From the NCBI GenBank assembly GCA_033725935.1, contig MU867114.1, forward strand, positions 186,001 to 250,000: a stretch of 64,000 nt of DNA. The letters run 5' to 3'. The position numbers and the translations under genes are program-made. Below, piece by piece: positions 43,437-55,800 of this stretch; within the stretch, counting starts at the first letter, position 1; every line of letters begins with the position of its first letter. The notes below the pieces were generated by a model. It did not search any database and was not told the DNA's origin. It was given only the letters and a program-made list of their open reading frames with translations. This stretch comes from Cladorrhinum sp. PSN259. Taxonomy: Eukaryota > Ascomycota > Sordariomycetes > Sordariales > Podosporaceae.

Positions 43437-44664
43437 ATGCTCAACGATGTAAGCGATATCGAGCTGCTTTCACCCAACCATCAAACTCGACTAACGATAA
43501 GCCCCCAGTTGATGAAACCCACCGGCAGCAAATCCAGCAAACATGGCTCTTTCCACAGCAGCTCTTCCAAATCCCACAAACACCGTGACCACCACCACCA
43601 CCCGGGTCGCTCTTCATCCTCCTCGGTAGCAGCAGCAACAACCACACCCGACGGCCGCCCCCTCCCCACCGAGACCTCCTTCCTCTTCATAGTCAACGAA
43701 CTCCAAATCAACCTCGAACCGCCCTCCCGAGATGAACCCGTCCTCCGCGACCAGTGGTTCAACACGATGCCACCGCAGTCATCCCAAAACTACACCTCGG
43801 AAACGGTCGGCACAGTCTTTCGATACCGCTCCGGCATCGTAACCCCGGCGCCAAACTACACGTGGTACCGACCCGAAAGCTGGGGCACGCCGGGGCGCAT
43901 CGTCCGCATCGACCCCGCAACGAACCTCGTAAACGGGTACCCGATCCCCTACGACAACGACTTTGGCACCTCGACCCAGACCATCTTCTCGTGCTCGCCG
44001 CATCTGCCCGTCATTGTGTCCGAGACGGACGCGACGCTCGGCACGGCGTTCATGCGCAGGTTCTGCCGATGCGACGGTCGATACTCTGATTCGCGGTACA
44101 CGCAGTGGAATATACTCCACTTTGAAAGCGGCGGAGACGCGTTCGCCGGGATATCGTTTGTGAATGCAAAGAGCAAGGGGTATACCTCTGTGGTGGGGCG
44201 GGATCCTGCCTGGATGCCCTCGCTTGTTCCCGCTACTTATAGAAATAGTGCAACGGGAGGAGGAGGAGGAGCGCCGGTCCCGGATTCGAGGGGACTGTCG
44301 GGGCAGCTGCCTACCGTCATCGGTTTGATGGGGTTTCACGGGGCGGTAGGGAGGGTCAGTGAGGTGTTTGGGAGCGGGAGGTGGCAGGGGAATCGATGGA
44401 ACGGGTCCGGTTCGGCGCCGAGGCATGGTAAGAAACTTGTTGTTTATTTACATCTATAAAGAATGGGATTGAAAGTCGTGAACTGACTTTGGTATAACAG
44501 TGCCCCGAGGAGGCGATGATAAGCCCAGGGGGTTCTTGGTGCAGGTTTGCATGGATAATTTGCGCGGGAATCTGGAGGATAACGAGTACAACAACTTTTC
44601 GACCGAAGCTTGCTATGCCAAGTTGCAGGAGTTGGAGTGGCGGCGTGTTTTGGTTAGTGGTTGA
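43437..44664 (+). CDS. Unrecognised protein with His/Ser-rich N-terminus
   Basis: Three exons proposed: 43437-43448, 43509-44427 and 44501-44664, about 364 residues. The first intron (60 bp) is in frame without a stop but has clear signals (GTAAGC, CGACTAACG, CCCCAG); retaining it would add 20 residues. A Ser/Lys/His-rich start (SSKSHKHRDHHHHPG) leads to an apparently globular domain. That domain has NYTWYRPESWGTPGRIVRID, a Gly-rich segment after VPATYRN, the block LPTVIGLMGFHGAVGRVSEVF, and a C-terminal FLVQVCMDN...AKLQELEWRR. I do not recognise the fold. No signal peptide or membrane helix is evident, so it is probably intracellular. Confidence 0.65.
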
Positions 44665-44997
44665 CCTCAACTGTATGGATCCAGTCCTCAGGAAAGGTTT
44701 TGAGTGTGTGGCTGTCTGTTTTCTGTTGTGAAGGTGTTTGATTCTGGGTGGGAAGCAAGCGGTCGGTTTCTGTACAAGCAGTTATCATTTTGAATCAAAC
44801 TCTTTCAATATGTCTTTTCATCCAGATCACGATTAGCATATATATATTACTTTTTTTTCGATTATTTTGTAGCAGAATATTCTAAGGTGTTTATTTTGTT
44901 GACCGCCACAATAGGGGTTAGTAATGTGCTACCCCTGAGTTTGCATCGATCCAAACAAACAGTGGTTCCCCGAGGAGCAGTTATATGCAAGAGGTAT
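44665..44997. other. Convergent intergenic region
   Basis: A short AT-rich 3' region between converging genes, with a TATATATAT run near 44840. Nothing else seen. Confidence 0.4.
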
Positions 44998-46524
44998 TTA
45001 GTTTCCAACCTCAGCCAAAATGGCAGCAGCGGCAACCTCAGCCCCCGGGACCTTGTTACACACGGCAGCAAGTTTGCTCACGTTGGCTTTGTACTCGGAA
45101 TGCCGTTCCAGCACAACCTCAATTAGGGCAGAGCCGAGCTCCTCTGCAGTGCTCCTCGGCATGGCGCGTTTGTTTCCCCATTTCCCGATATTCAGAATCT
45201 CGACCCTGCTTCCGAAATCGTAGCAGTCGAACCAGACGGGAAGAGAAACCTGGGGGATGCCGGTAGTAACCGCATCATAGTACGAGTTGGCGCCGCCGTG
45301 GTTGGCTACGCACACTACGTTACCCGTCTGCATCACCGCCGCCGGCTCCGGCTTCACCCATTTCGTAATTCGCAGCCGGTCGGCATCCATTTCCTTTCCA
45401 AGCACTTCCCAGATCATGGAACCCTTTTCCCACCCGTACTCTCCTTGGTCCTCCTTCTTCTGCAGCTTCCAGAACACCTGCAGCTTCCCCTGCACCCCGC
45501 CGATCTCGTCAACACCTCTCTCGTTAGCCGCATCAAAAAGCCTCTTGAAAGCCTTGGCGACTTCTAGCGCCTCCTTCTCCGTCAAGTCAATGTGCGATCC
45601 TAGAGCAAGAAAAACGGTCGGGCCCTTCTTCAACCAAACATCGAGATCGGGATCAACCGCGGCCACGGGCTTGACGGCCCTGACGATCGGCCCGCAGGGA
45701 ATCACGTAATCTGGAATAACCTCGAGGGGAAAATCGATCTCGGGTCGGCACCCAACCACGATCTTGGTCCGTTTTTCTCCGGGTTTCATGGGTGGCCCCG
45801 CGACGTGCTGCATGCCCACCATCTCCGCTCCGCCCGTCAGCTTGCGGATTGCGTTGACGGTCTCCTTGGCCTGCTTGTCTGTGATCATGTAAAAGATCTG
45901 CACGAGGATGAGGAAAATGTTGACGGGAATGAGATACCACGGCACGGGAAAGGGGAAGGCGGTCGCTGTGCCGGGGTACTTCCATAAGAAGCCCCCCCGC
46001 GGCTGGCTCGAGACAGAAAAGTCCTTGACGGTGTTGGGGGATATTACGACGTGGTTGACTTTGAGGTGGGCGCACACGGTCAAGCCGGGGCTGAACAGGC
46101 AGTCGACCACCACGAGATCGGGCTTGACTTGGTTGGTGACGAGGTCGGCTAGGGAGTCGTAGACCTCGACAAAGTCGTCAACGGTCCAGGGGAGGAGCGT
46201 GCGCATGATCCTGCTGATAACCTGCAGTTTTCTGTAAAAGGTAGGCGGCTTGGACATGATTTCGAAGAGGTGCGTGACTGGCTCCGCCTCCATGAGGCTG
46301 TCAACCATACTTTTGCCGGCGAGCTTGTGGAAGACGATGGGTTTGGCCTCGGGGGAGCATTGCTGCGCGTGGTCGGCCGTGACGTTGAACGCGGCGCGGA
46401 CTGGTTCAAAGGACGCGAAGTGAACTTCGACCGTCGGATTAGCTTGCACGAGAGCATGGGCCACCGCGAGGCAGACGTTGGATTGGCCAACCTCCCAGTT
46501 GGTTGCAATGAGGATTTTTTTCAT
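44998..46524 (-). CDS. UDP-glycosyltransferase-like protein (GT1)
   Basis: Single exon, 508 residues. The N-domain starts MKKILIATNWEVGQSNVCLA, a Rossmann-type beginning with a glycine and histidine-poor loop. The C-domain has FLALGSHIDL, then TKWVKPEPAAVM, and the donor-binding region NHGGANSYYDAVTTGIPQVS followed by PVWFDCYDFGSRVE. These fit the UGT/GT1 family that transfers sugars to small hydrophobic acceptors (sterols, polyketides, xenobiotics). A hydrophobic segment, PWYLIPVNIFLILVQIFYMI, near residue 200 may associate with membrane. The acceptor is unknown and no biosynthetic cluster is visible around it. Confidence 0.88.
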   Translation of the reverse strand: MKKILIATNWEVGQSNVCLAVAHALVQANPTVEVHFASFEPVRAAFNVTADHAQQCSPEAKPIVFHKLAGKSMVDSLMEAEPVTHLFEIMSKPPTFYRKLQVISRIMRTLLPWTVDDFVEVYDSLADLVTNQVKPDLVVVDCLFSPGLTVCAHLKVNHVVISPNTVKDFSVSSQPRGGFLWKYPGTATAFPFPVPWYLIPVNIFLILVQIFYMITDKQAKETVNAIRKLTGGAEMVGMQHVAGPPMKPGEKRTKIVVGCRPEIDFPLEVIPDYVIPCGPIVRAVKPVAAVDPDLDVWLKKGPTVFLALGSHIDLTEKEALEVAKAFKRLFDAANERGVDEIGGVQGKLQVFWKLQKKEDQGEYGWEKGSMIWEVLGKEMDADRLRITKWVKPEPAAVMQTGNVVCVANHGGANSYYDAVTTGIPQVSLPVWFDCYDFGSRVEILNIGKWGNKRAMPRSTAEELGSALIEVVLERHSEYKANVSKLAAVCNKVPGAEVAAAAILAEVGN

Positions 46525-47282
46525 TTTTCTCTCTGATGTTTACTTTGAGATGAAATTAAAGTCGTCATTTGAGAGCAAAGGAGCTGGAAGAGACGGTGAG
46601 ATTTTACATTTATATGGAACATGAAGGCTGCCTGTTGGGCCTGTTGGTGTTACCATCCCTGCAGATGATGTGTCTCTCATGCATCCTCATGTCTGGGTCG
46701 TCTGTTGCCGACCACTGAAATTGGTAGCTTCGAAGAGAATTTTCTCATTAGCTGTTGGCGATTTGTCAGGGGGGAAATACGGCATACATAAATAAGGAGC
46801 CCTGACGAGTGAGCGCTAATAAAAGACCCATCTGCATGCAAATAGGCCAATCATACTAGTACCCTTATCTACTTGTCTTATATACTCCCTGGCAGTATCC
46901 GTTGAGCCAGGTATTATTATCGGAGAACTCGGAACGTACAAGCCACTAGGATGCCTCCCCTTGCTCGTCAGCGTCGTATCTTTGTCAGAAAAGTGGAGAT
47001 GGAGGATGCGAAATTACATGTCAATTGTGATAAAAGGGCAGTGGTCCCACAGTTTAACTTGATATTCAAGGAATTAATACCCCTTTTCATAATAAATTTT
47101 TTTAAAAAAAACAATCCACTACATAACTGAGCTAACTTACTAGCAGCCAAGTATATAAATGGTCTTGTATGTTCATGAACCCTGTGGTTCTTTATTTCAA
47201 CTATGTATGTACAAGAAACTTTTTCCCTTCCTCACCTCTTCTCACCAAATTTCCTAATAAATGCCAATTTGACTCGTGATAC
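46525..47282. other. Intergenic
   Basis: About 760 bp between two minus-strand genes (the UGT start and the CE15 end), AT-rich near 47080-47160. Nothing else is visible. Confidence 0.4.
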
Positions 47283-48734
47283 TTAAGCAAGGTTAGGAAC
47301 AGTCCAAGGACTCCAGCTATCCAGGTTGAAGTTTTGGTTGCCAGTCGACCGGAAAATACTGGTAGTGCCAGCATTGGCGTTGTTCAACAGGTACTTGCCA
47401 ATGAAGGCGTTCAACTCGCCGCTCTGCTGGCTGCTGGGGAAGCTGCAGTGCGAGTTGCCGCCAACCTGGGAGTATCCAAACTTGTCGAGAGCGCCCAAGG
47501 CCTGCCACTGCTTGCGAGCAATGCCCATGCATCCGTAGGTGGAGACCTTGCCGAGCCACTCCATGTCGACGTTCTCCATGATGTAAACGGGACGAGGGGC
47601 GATGAGACCAGCCAAGAGATGGTGGTCAAAGGGGAGCTGGTTGACGTTGTTGACGTAGCTGTTGAAGTTGGGGCTGAACCAGACGTTCTCCTGGACGATT
47701 TGCACCGAATCCTGGACGTTGGTGCCCTGGCTCTTCTGATAGGCTGCAATGCGCCAGCAGCCGGCGCCACCTGCACCTGATTCCTGCGGGAGGGTGAGGG
47801 CTATGCGAGGCTCAAGGGCACCGGCGACAATGGCACCCTTGCCGTTGCGGGAGCAGCCCGTGACACCGATGCGCTTGGGGTCGATTCTGGTCTGGGCCTG
47901 CGTAAGCTCGAGGGCGTCGATGATGCGAGAGACACCCCAAGCCCAGGCGGTGAGAGCACCGGCAGAGTGTCCGCTGCCGTAGAGCGTGTAGAACTTGCCG
48001 CTTCCGCGGGAGGAGCCGCCTTGCTGCGCAGCGATGTCGTCGTTGTTGAAGTTGATGGTGGCAACACCAGCAGGGACGGGGAGGGAGGCGCCATAGGTTC
48101 CGAAGTTGATGATGGCCGGGTGGGGTCCGTTGCCGGAGGGGATGCCGGAGATGCTGACGCTGAAAGAGATGGACTTGCCGCCCTCGGACGCGGTAATGCT
48201 CAAAGTGGTGCCAGAGTAGGAAGCCGAGACGGTTGAAGGCTTGGGAGGGAGAGTACCAAGCTCATAGCGCTGAAGGAGCTGCGAGATCTCGGCCTGACGG
48301 CAAGCCCAGTCTGCCTTGCTGGTGACCTTGCCGCCGCCGTGGAAGGTGAAGGGATCATTGAGCTGGTTGGACACGGGAGAGCCCAGACCTGAAGGGATGG
48401 ATGGGCAGGTACCCGGAGTAGGAGCAGAAGTCGAGCTCGGGATGGGTGCTGCTGAGGTTGTTGATGCGACGACTGAAGTGCTCAGAGTTGTGGGAGCAGG
48501 AGGAATGACAGTGGTTGACGAGGTGGTTGGTGCTGGCGCCGCCGTGGTTGAGGCAGTTCCGGGAATGCACTGGTGATACCACTGGTTCTGCTCATAACAG
48601 TACGCTCCGCTGACGCATGTCTTTGCTCCGTTCCAGTTCATACCGCCGCATTGTCCCCAAAGAGACTGTTGGGCAGCGGCGCCAGAGGCAGCAAGAGCCA
48701 CCAAAAGAGAGGAGGCCACTTTTGGAGATGGCAT
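47283..48734 (-). CDS. 4-O-methyl-glucuronoyl methylesterase, CE15 with N-terminal CBM1
   Basis: Single exon, 483 residues. A signal peptide (SSLLVALAASGAAAQ) is followed by CBM1 (WGQCGGMNWNGAKTC...WYHQC), a Thr/Ser/Pro linker (about 62-108) and the CE15 catalytic domain. The nucleophile lies in the motif VTGCSRNGKGA; an acidic residue lies in LPQESGAGG and the histidine in GGNSHCSF, completing the serine triad. CE15 enzymes cut the ester between lignin alcohols and 4-O-methyl-glucuronic acid of xylan. The upstream region holds GGCTAA/GGCTAG-type sites. With the GH6 and GH79 genes it suggests wood or plant-wall decay ability. Confidence 0.95.
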   Translation of the reverse strand: MPSPKVASSLLVALAASGAAAQQSLWGQCGGMNWNGAKTCVSGAYCYEQNQWYHQCIPGTASTTAAPAPTTSSTTVIPPAPTTLSTSVVASTTSAAPIPSSTSAPTPGTCPSIPSGLGSPVSNQLNDPFTFHGGGKVTSKADWACRQAEISQLLQRYELGTLPPKPSTVSASYSGTTLSITASEGGKSISFSVSISGIPSGNGPHPAIINFGTYGASLPVPAGVATINFNNDDIAAQQGGSSRGSGKFYTLYGSGHSAGALTAWAWGVSRIIDALELTQAQTRIDPKRIGVTGCSRNGKGAIVAGALEPRIALTLPQESGAGGAGCWRIAAYQKSQGTNVQDSVQIVQENVWFSPNFNSYVNNVNQLPFDHHLLAGLIAPRPVYIMENVDMEWLGKVSTYGCMGIARKQWQALGALDKFGYSQVGGNSHCSFPSSQQSGELNAFIGKYLLNNANAGTTSIFRSTGNQNFNLDSWSPWTVPNLA

Positions 48735-50374
48735 TTTCGAAGTGTGACTCGAAGGCTTTTCAGAAAAGGGGGCCTTGATATTTATTCACCTTGAGCAGAC
48801 ATCTTAGACTTTGGGAACAACAGGGACAACGCATTTATATGTCATTTCCTGTTCCAAGTCTAGAAGCTATGGTCAAGTCTGGAAACTTCTTAGCTTGTTC
48901 AGCCCTCCCACTCAAAAGCTTGGTTCGGCGTGGCTAGCGCCGTGCCCAGCACCCAGGATCAGAGGCATCATGGCGTTCCACATTTCCACATTCGTTCAAG
49001 CATGAACGCCTGATGAAGCAGTGGCGGTGATGTTGATGCTAGCAAATACACCGTTGGAATGCCAAGTAAGTTACATAGTCCAGTGGTAGAACTTGTGGAA
49101 CATCCCTCCCGTCTGTGGGGAGAAAGATTTTAGCCTGAACCACGGCCCGACGGCTGCCACCAAAATCTGGGGTTTGCGCGTGCCTAGACGCCAAGAGCCA
49201 TGTTTCTGTCTGCCACGCGGTTTGGATATGAGATGCGAGGTCATGTTCCCGGTTCAGAGCTTGAGGCATCATCTATTCCATCCTCCCATCGAGCCGCAGA
49301 CAGCCATTTGAGCACTCGCTTGAGTCTTGGAAACTCGAGAGTTTGGTTAAGAAGTGACGTGAGTGTGGATGCGAGATCTCTTTTGGCAATCCCAAGAGAT
49401 ATCTGACTTGTAAGTAGTCACAATCGGTATTCGGCGGTTGTGAAAATCCACCAATCGTCTTTAAATGCTACTTTTACTATGAGACTGATCTGACTTTTTT
49501 TTTCACATCTTCTAGGTGCAGATTGTAACAGGTAGCTATCCGTCGATTGAACTTGAACTTCAAGAATCGACATCACCCAAAACTTGTTCGTTTTTTTTTT
49601 GTCCCATACTAAGAGTGGAGATGATATCTTTTTTTCGAAATTGTATTGCTTTTTAACCAAATAACCACCACTAATTTAAAAACTAGGAGAAAATGGCAGT
49701 TCTCTACAAGTTATCCTCTCTGGACCAGTTCTCCTGGTGATTTTCTGTGGTTGTTGAGCTAAAAAGTATGAATTTGACTTGAGGTCTGTCCCCACAAATG
49801 AACAAGGGGGGGGGGGTTGTACCACCTGCTCCCATGTTGTCCGCTCCCGGCGTGTCATACTCCGACTCAAACCGTGCCCATGAGCCTCCCTAGCTCGGTC
49901 TCTTTTCCATCACGCCAAGAAACGATGTCACTATGACTTCAAACCACACCGGGTTACCGGAGACAAACCAAAATAAACAGGACAAAGATCTTCAAGAAAA
50001 CATTCAGAAACGGAACAAAACCGGAGATTTAGGTACGTCTCCGTCCGAAGTCCTCGAATGGGAAGTTCTCGTGGTTGTGGTCCACCAGAATACCACTCTC
50101 TGCTTGCAGGAACCCGGTAGTTGGCTCTCCGGCTAAATGCCATGTGGGCGTTAAATGGTCCGTGATGCTAGCTTTTCTCCCCGCATGTGATGTTTTGTAG
50201 TATTGGGAGAATTGTCACTCATTGGGGTGTTCAAGTTGGGTAGGGCCGCGCCGAACCTTCACCATGCCATGTGCTAATCCAAGCTGAATTCGAGTGACAA
50301 GCTGCATGTACTACCTGACCTGACATACGTGTATCCATCATGTCCATGAATCCTACATCCTCCGTCATCCCAAT
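48735..50374. other. Intergenic, about 1.6 kb
   Basis: Upstream of the CE15 gene. It includes GGCTAG at 48932-48937 and TTAGCC (GGCTAA on the minus strand) at 49130-49135, and an 11-base poly-G at 49806-49816. No gene is supported. Confidence 0.45.
49115..49135 (-). promoter_or_regulatory. Candidate XlnR and CreA sites upstream of CE15
   Basis: TTAGCC at 49130-49135 reads GGCTAA towards the CE15 gene, about 400 bp from its start; GTGGGG at 49115-49120 fits SYGGRG. Both are weak single matches. Confidence 0.3.
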
Positions 50375-50677
50375 TCAATAGGTACAGATACATTTGCATT
50401 TACTCCATCCAGGCACACACCCAAACCTCTTAATCTCCGTTGTAAGCTTGCTGCCGTCGCAGTTGTGGACTCCCTCTTCTCTGATATTTGTTTGGCAGGT
50501 AAAACGACAGTTGTTGCCCCAGGAGGTAAGGCATGAACCGCCGGTGAAGATGGGAGCGTAGAACCAGAAAGAATCTCTGGGCTGGACAACATCCCGCTCG
50601 GGGAGTGTCGGAGCGGGAGGAGCAGCCGTGACTTGGAGGACGGTGAGAGGAAGGACGAGGAAGGTCTTGAGATGCAT
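50375..50677 (-). CDS. Small secreted cysteine-rich protein
   Basis: 100 residues, with a signal peptide (MHLKTFLVLPLTVLQVTAA) and a Pro-rich short pro-region. The mature part has eight cysteines in about 55 residues (pattern GGSC, GNNC, FTC, HNC, FGC, SKCKCIC), an even number consistent with four disulphides. Size and composition fit small secreted fungal proteins that may act on hosts, competitors or the cell surface. I cannot match it to a family. The isolated position leaves function open. Confidence 0.65.
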   Translation of the reverse strand: MHLKTFLVLPLTVLQVTAAPPAPTLPERDVVQPRDSFWFYAPIFTGGSCLTSWGNNCRFTCQTNIREEGVHNCDGSKLTTEIKRFGCVPGWSKCKCICTY

Positions 50678-50957
50678 TGTTTCGGATGCAGCTGAGTGTC
50701 TGTCAAGTGATTTTGAGAGGTTGATCGTTTATTAAGATTGTGTGATTGAGTATTTGGATTCATCAGTTGACAGAGCAGCAACATGACCCTTTTTATGCTC
50801 TTCATCTCACATCACAGAAAGTCCCAATCAAAGACTTCACGATGGTGAGTGTGCTAAGACGGCATGATTCATAACCCGCTCAATACACACACTAGATTAA
50901 TGGGATGTGCCACCTTCTCCAAATAAGTGCGCCTACAGCAGCCACAATATTGACCCC

Positions 50958-52277
50958 TCAATTTTTGACATGATAATTGACAAAGTCTAGAACCGGCTGA
51001 ATGTACGTTTCCCAACCCGGAACATCTGGACTCTGCGCACACGTCTAGGTCAGCGCCACTCAATCAAGACCCCAGGCAAGAATTAGAACTCACCGTATAC
51101 TTCTTATCAAAAACATGTGGTTCTCCCTCCTCATAGCTCTCCACAATCGGAGCCCCAAGCTCCTTCAACACCTTGGCCATCTCGTAACTCTGCTCAATAG
51201 CAACGGCCTCATCCCCGCTTCCATGCAAAATCGCAGTAGGCGGGTACTTTCTCTTGATGCCCCTTTCCAGTTCATCCCTTAGAACCCTCAGCGGTGACAT
51301 GGACTTGACAAACGCAACAAACTCCTCCTCCGTGGCGAACTTTTCTCTGTGCATGATTCCCTTCCTCAGACCTTCATAAGACACAGTCAGAGTACGCCGG
51401 ATGTGCAGTTCAGCCTGCAACTTGATTCGCTTGGTGTACTTGAAGTCTGTTGCCCAGTGCTTGCTGAGTTGCTCTTCGGTCAACAGCTCCTGCTCGTTCC
51501 ACGATAGGGCGTCAGTTAGAATATTCTCCGGGTTTCTGTCTGAAAGGAAAGCGTCCAGCTCAGCATCGGTGTATTCTGAGCTTCCGTCCCATTTGGAGAT
51601 GGGCTTGTGGTTGGGGTCGTAGTTGGAGAATGCAGGGAGGGCAAGAAAGTCGACGAGACCATACACGTCCACGATGGCTTTCGGAGGAGGGTTGTTGAGA
51701 TGCAGGCCCATCAGAGTGACGAGATGGCCTCCGGCAGATTCGCCGATGAGGACGTAGCGATCGACATCAACTTTATCTTTGCCTAGAATGGAGGGCAGGT
51801 TGGTGCGGCACCAAGCGACGGCTTCGAGACAGTCGGAGAGCTGATCATCGACGCGGGCTTGAGGCGCGAGGCGGTAATTGTGGGAAATGAGGTGGTAACC
51901 GCGTGAAATCAGGCCGGCGGGCATCCATTTCAAGGGGGCAAAATCTGGGGAAAAAAAACTTCAGTCAGCGTTTACTCGAAAAAAGGGCACCCGGTTTAAA
52001 GGGGAGACAAAGAGTTGACATACGGAACCCTCCAAACCACCCACCACCATGGGTCCTGCCAATTAAAAATCAGTCAACATCTTCTGCAAAGATTGAAGAG
52101 GTGGCCGGCACTCCAAAGGTAAATATTAACATACCAGATGGCAAAAGGGGCAGGTCCATCGACAGGGGTTTTCGCGGGCCAGACGCGGACTCCCAGGTCT
52201 GTGCCGCTTGTGGATGCAAAAGAGTGGTCTGTAAAGCCGGGCGGTGCGGCTGGGGGAAGATTCGATTCGTCGGCCAT
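50958..52277 (-). CDS. HSL-type alpha/beta-hydrolase (esterase/lipase)
   Basis: Four exons fit by frame and signals: 52135-52277, 52024-52055, 51094-51944 and 50958-51032 (introns 79, 79 and 61 bp), about 366 residues. The splice of exons 1-3 creates WTHGGGWFGGF, the HGGG oxyanion-hole motif of the hormone-sensitive-lipase family. The nucleophile is in IGESAGGH, the acid in LHGSGDEAV, and the histidine in EPHVFD. The last exon supplies a conserved-looking C-terminal helix (WETYIQPVLDFVNYH). No signal peptide is visible, so it is probably intracellular. The ester substrate is unknown. Confidence 0.85.
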
Positions 52278-52815
52278 TCTCGAGAGCTGTTGAGGGAGAT
52301 CTTCCTCCTCTTTGCTTGTTGAGCGAATTGGAGATGTTCGAAAGGAGCAGAATGAAGCTACCCTCGAGTGCCAGAGAGGGGTTAGCACCACGCAGTGGAG
52401 AGGCGGGACAATGCTTCAGCAAATAGGATCAAGGAAACCCCACAAATATTCTAGCCTAGGATCGGATTCCTTGCTCTGACTTTTACACTCCGATCGGCCA
52501 CTAGTTCAGTTGATCACTTGTGTGGTATTGATGCTTGGTGTGATGCTTGGGGTAGGTCATGACTTGGCTTGAGTTGTGGAAACTGACATTTGGAGGCGTA
52601 ACCGGCTGTTCCAAGAAAGCAGACCTTGAATTGTGAAATTGTAGTCGCAGAATCCAAGTCAATACTATTAAAACCTTGACAACACTTCATCTACGCATGG
52701 ACCTGCAGGTAAACAACCCCCCTGAACCCCTGAATCCCGGAGTATACCCACTAAATCCCAGTCTCTGGCTACTTGGCCGCTGATGTTTGAAATATTTTGC
52801 ATTCTTCTAATCACC
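52278..52815. other. Intergenic
   Basis: About 540 bp between the HSL-type esterase start and the AAA+ gene end, both on the minus strand. Nothing supportable. Confidence 0.4.
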
Positions 52816-55800
52816 TCAGAGTCCTCCAGACCGAGGTGGGCCAATGGGATTGTGATCATTTGGAGGTGCTCCTACAGCTTGGTTGTACAGCCCTTGGCTA
52901 ACGGCAGAACCCGCAAGTGGTGGCAAACCATCTCTTTCACTCATGCTTCCGGTTGGCCAGTTGAAGCTCCCACTCGGTCTTCCAGGCCGAAGGTCATCAT
53001 CCGGGTGGCCGATTGATATGCGCGGATTCGCTGGACTTTGAGGACCTTGAGACTCAAACCCAACTTGTCGAGGATCCATGGGCGACTGGGCACCTGTGTA
53101 GTGAGCTTGATGTTGAGGTCTGGTGTCTTCTTGATATGGAGAACGAAGTCCTTGGCTCGGATGCTGACGGAATTCTGGGTTCTCGTTTGGGTAGGTTGGA
53201 GTTGAAGCGCCGGTGTCGTGTGGTGAGGGACCTCTTGGTGGTTCTCTTTGTTGCTGCGAGTAGCCGGAAGTATATCCAGGATTCCCTGCTTGAAACCGGT
53301 CACGGCCATAAGAGGCTGGCCTGTCTTGGTAATGACCAGGAGTTACCCTGTCGTCATTACCCATTGCCCCTGCTTGAGTATTTGAGTACCAATGAGAGGT
53401 GTGTGGAAACTGGCGGCCACCTTGGTTCTCACGGTAGCTCTGGCTAGGGTAGTCTTGTCGTCGGTTATCCCAGCTTGAAAGATGCTGTCTCCGCGGGGTC
53501 ATTAATGGGTTGAGAGGCTTTGCTGGTGCACCTTGGTCTCGGACGGCGGCTCTGATAAAGTTCTCTTTTGCTCTTTCGTCGGCATGGACGCCGTAGATGT
53601 CCTTAAGATACTCGCTGAAGTCCAAGTAAGACTTTGCAACCGTTTCAAAGTGTGTACAGTTCAGTGTGATAAAATCAGGTGGCTCGTCCTTCTGTTCAGA
53701 AGTTGCATCTTGGGCTTCATACTCGGCAAGAGCGAGAGCAGTTTGGCACGCATTTCGAATCTGCCGGCCGTTCCATCTCGCTTTGGGAAAGTCGTTCCAG
53801 TAGTTTGCAATAAACCCGCCGATTCCAACCATATCCATGATGAGCTTGGTCTTTTGCTGTTCGAGTCGGCGTTCATGGCGACCAAGGTTGAGGTTGAAGA
53901 TGCGTTGGGTCGACTTGAGATCGAGCGGCGGGTAATGCAGACTCATGTGAATTCGTGAAGCGAAAGCTTCGTCAAAATCACCGACTCGATTTGTGGTGAG
54001 AAAGAGGATACCAGCGTAGTATTCCAAGATCCGAAGAAAAACTGTGCAGTGATACATCTCTTCATCAGCTGCACGTTCACGCTCGGGTATGCTAACTGAC
54101 AGCGGGCTCACCTGATACAAGGCCATTCCGCATGTGGTCGGTTGGAGTTCTCGCCGCTAAAAACACGTCTGCCTCGTCCAGCAGCAGAATGCTACAAAAT
54201 TGTTAGCTGGCACAGCTTTAATCGCTGATATCAGACTTGCACATACCAGCCCCAGCGGCTTGCCAGTGCAAAGTGCTTTTCCAGCGCACTCTCAACTTCA
54301 GAAACAAACACGCCGAGATCACCTAAATTGGTAGAGCAGGGCTTAGTAGGGTGCGCATCTTCACTACAGGTTGGAGGTTTGTTTACCGCAAGTGATTTGG
54401 AATAGCGGCTTGTTGAAGTATTCGGCGACACATTCTTGAAGGAACCTGTTAGCAATTTTCTTGTGATGCCGCCAAGGTGATTGTCAACAGTACTGCTCAC
54501 CTGCGGTTGTGGTTTTGCCAACTCCAGGGGCACCATGGAGTAAAATGATGAGCCCCTTTCCTGTGGGAAGTAGTTAGTCATGCTTTGTGATTGGCTTTAA
54601 GAGTGTGGTTGCTTCAAGTACCTTTTCCGCGTATGATGTCAGTATTTGCCGCATTCTGCGCCCTGTGTCGGAAATGTTGAGTAATAAGTGACTTGACCAT
54701 TTCCTTATGGCCGGGAGGAAGCACGAGTTGATCAAATGCTTGCTCGCCCGCCTTTCCCAGGAGGTGGTCACTTTTCAAACCGCTTTGTGAGATGTGAGAG
54801 ATGTCAAGTTCAGCTGCGAAACATTAGCATCATGGCAATCAGTGAAAATCAGAAAACATACCCCACTTCCGACTACGAAGAATAAAGCCAAAAACACTGT
54901 CAGACATGATGGCGTACTCGTCTGCTGATAAATCTGTGCCGTCCTCCTCAATTTCTTTGATGGGGCGTGGGGATGCGACGAGGGAAGCTCTCTGTGACCG
55001 GGATTTAGGCAGTATACTCTCGATATATTGACGGTTGATAAACGTGGCAATTTCCCTCTCAGGAAACACTGGCTCTAAGCCACAGCAACCGCTCGAGCAA
55101 GGAGTAATATTGCCAAATCCTGTTTCGCGTACCACCTCTGGGGCCACTAGCGTCTGTAGATTTGGCTTCCACTTTGGATTGGAAGAGAATGCTTCTTGAG
55201 CATCAACAACCACCTGACTATCAACGTCTTCAACTGGTTCTAGTGTGAGTCCGCTGTAGTGCCAGTGGCTTATTCCAGTCATTTGCATGAATCGCTTCCC
55301 CCTAGCGATTAGATGCCCCCGAAGACCCGGCTGTTCAAAATGCGCTAGAGGATATACAGGCAAAGAAAGAACCGCCTTTTCACCCCCAAAGTGAGGAATG
55401 ACAAAGGTAGTGAATACAGACCCAAGATGAGCTCCATCCGAGTCAATGTAAGCACACGTGATTTTAAATCCACTTCTATCTCTAGAGCGATAGGTCTTAA
55501 TAGGCTCATAAGCCGGATTCTCCGGCTCATCGTGGTCGCATCCTTCAGTAGAGATGACTCGGTAGGCTTGGGAACTATTGTTGGCGGTTACTTCATCCCC
55601 CGGCCTCATCAGAAACCAGAGGTCTCCATAAGTAACTCGGGTCCCGCTCCCACCGTCTCTCACAAAGCCAGCCCTCTTGTTGACGATGGTGTCGATAAAT
55701 TCAAGCAAGCATCCGAGGTGGCTCCTGATAACCGTATCTTCTGCAAGCCGGTCGTGAAGCTTCCTGATCTCATCCTCGAGGAATGTTAAAATTTTGAAGG

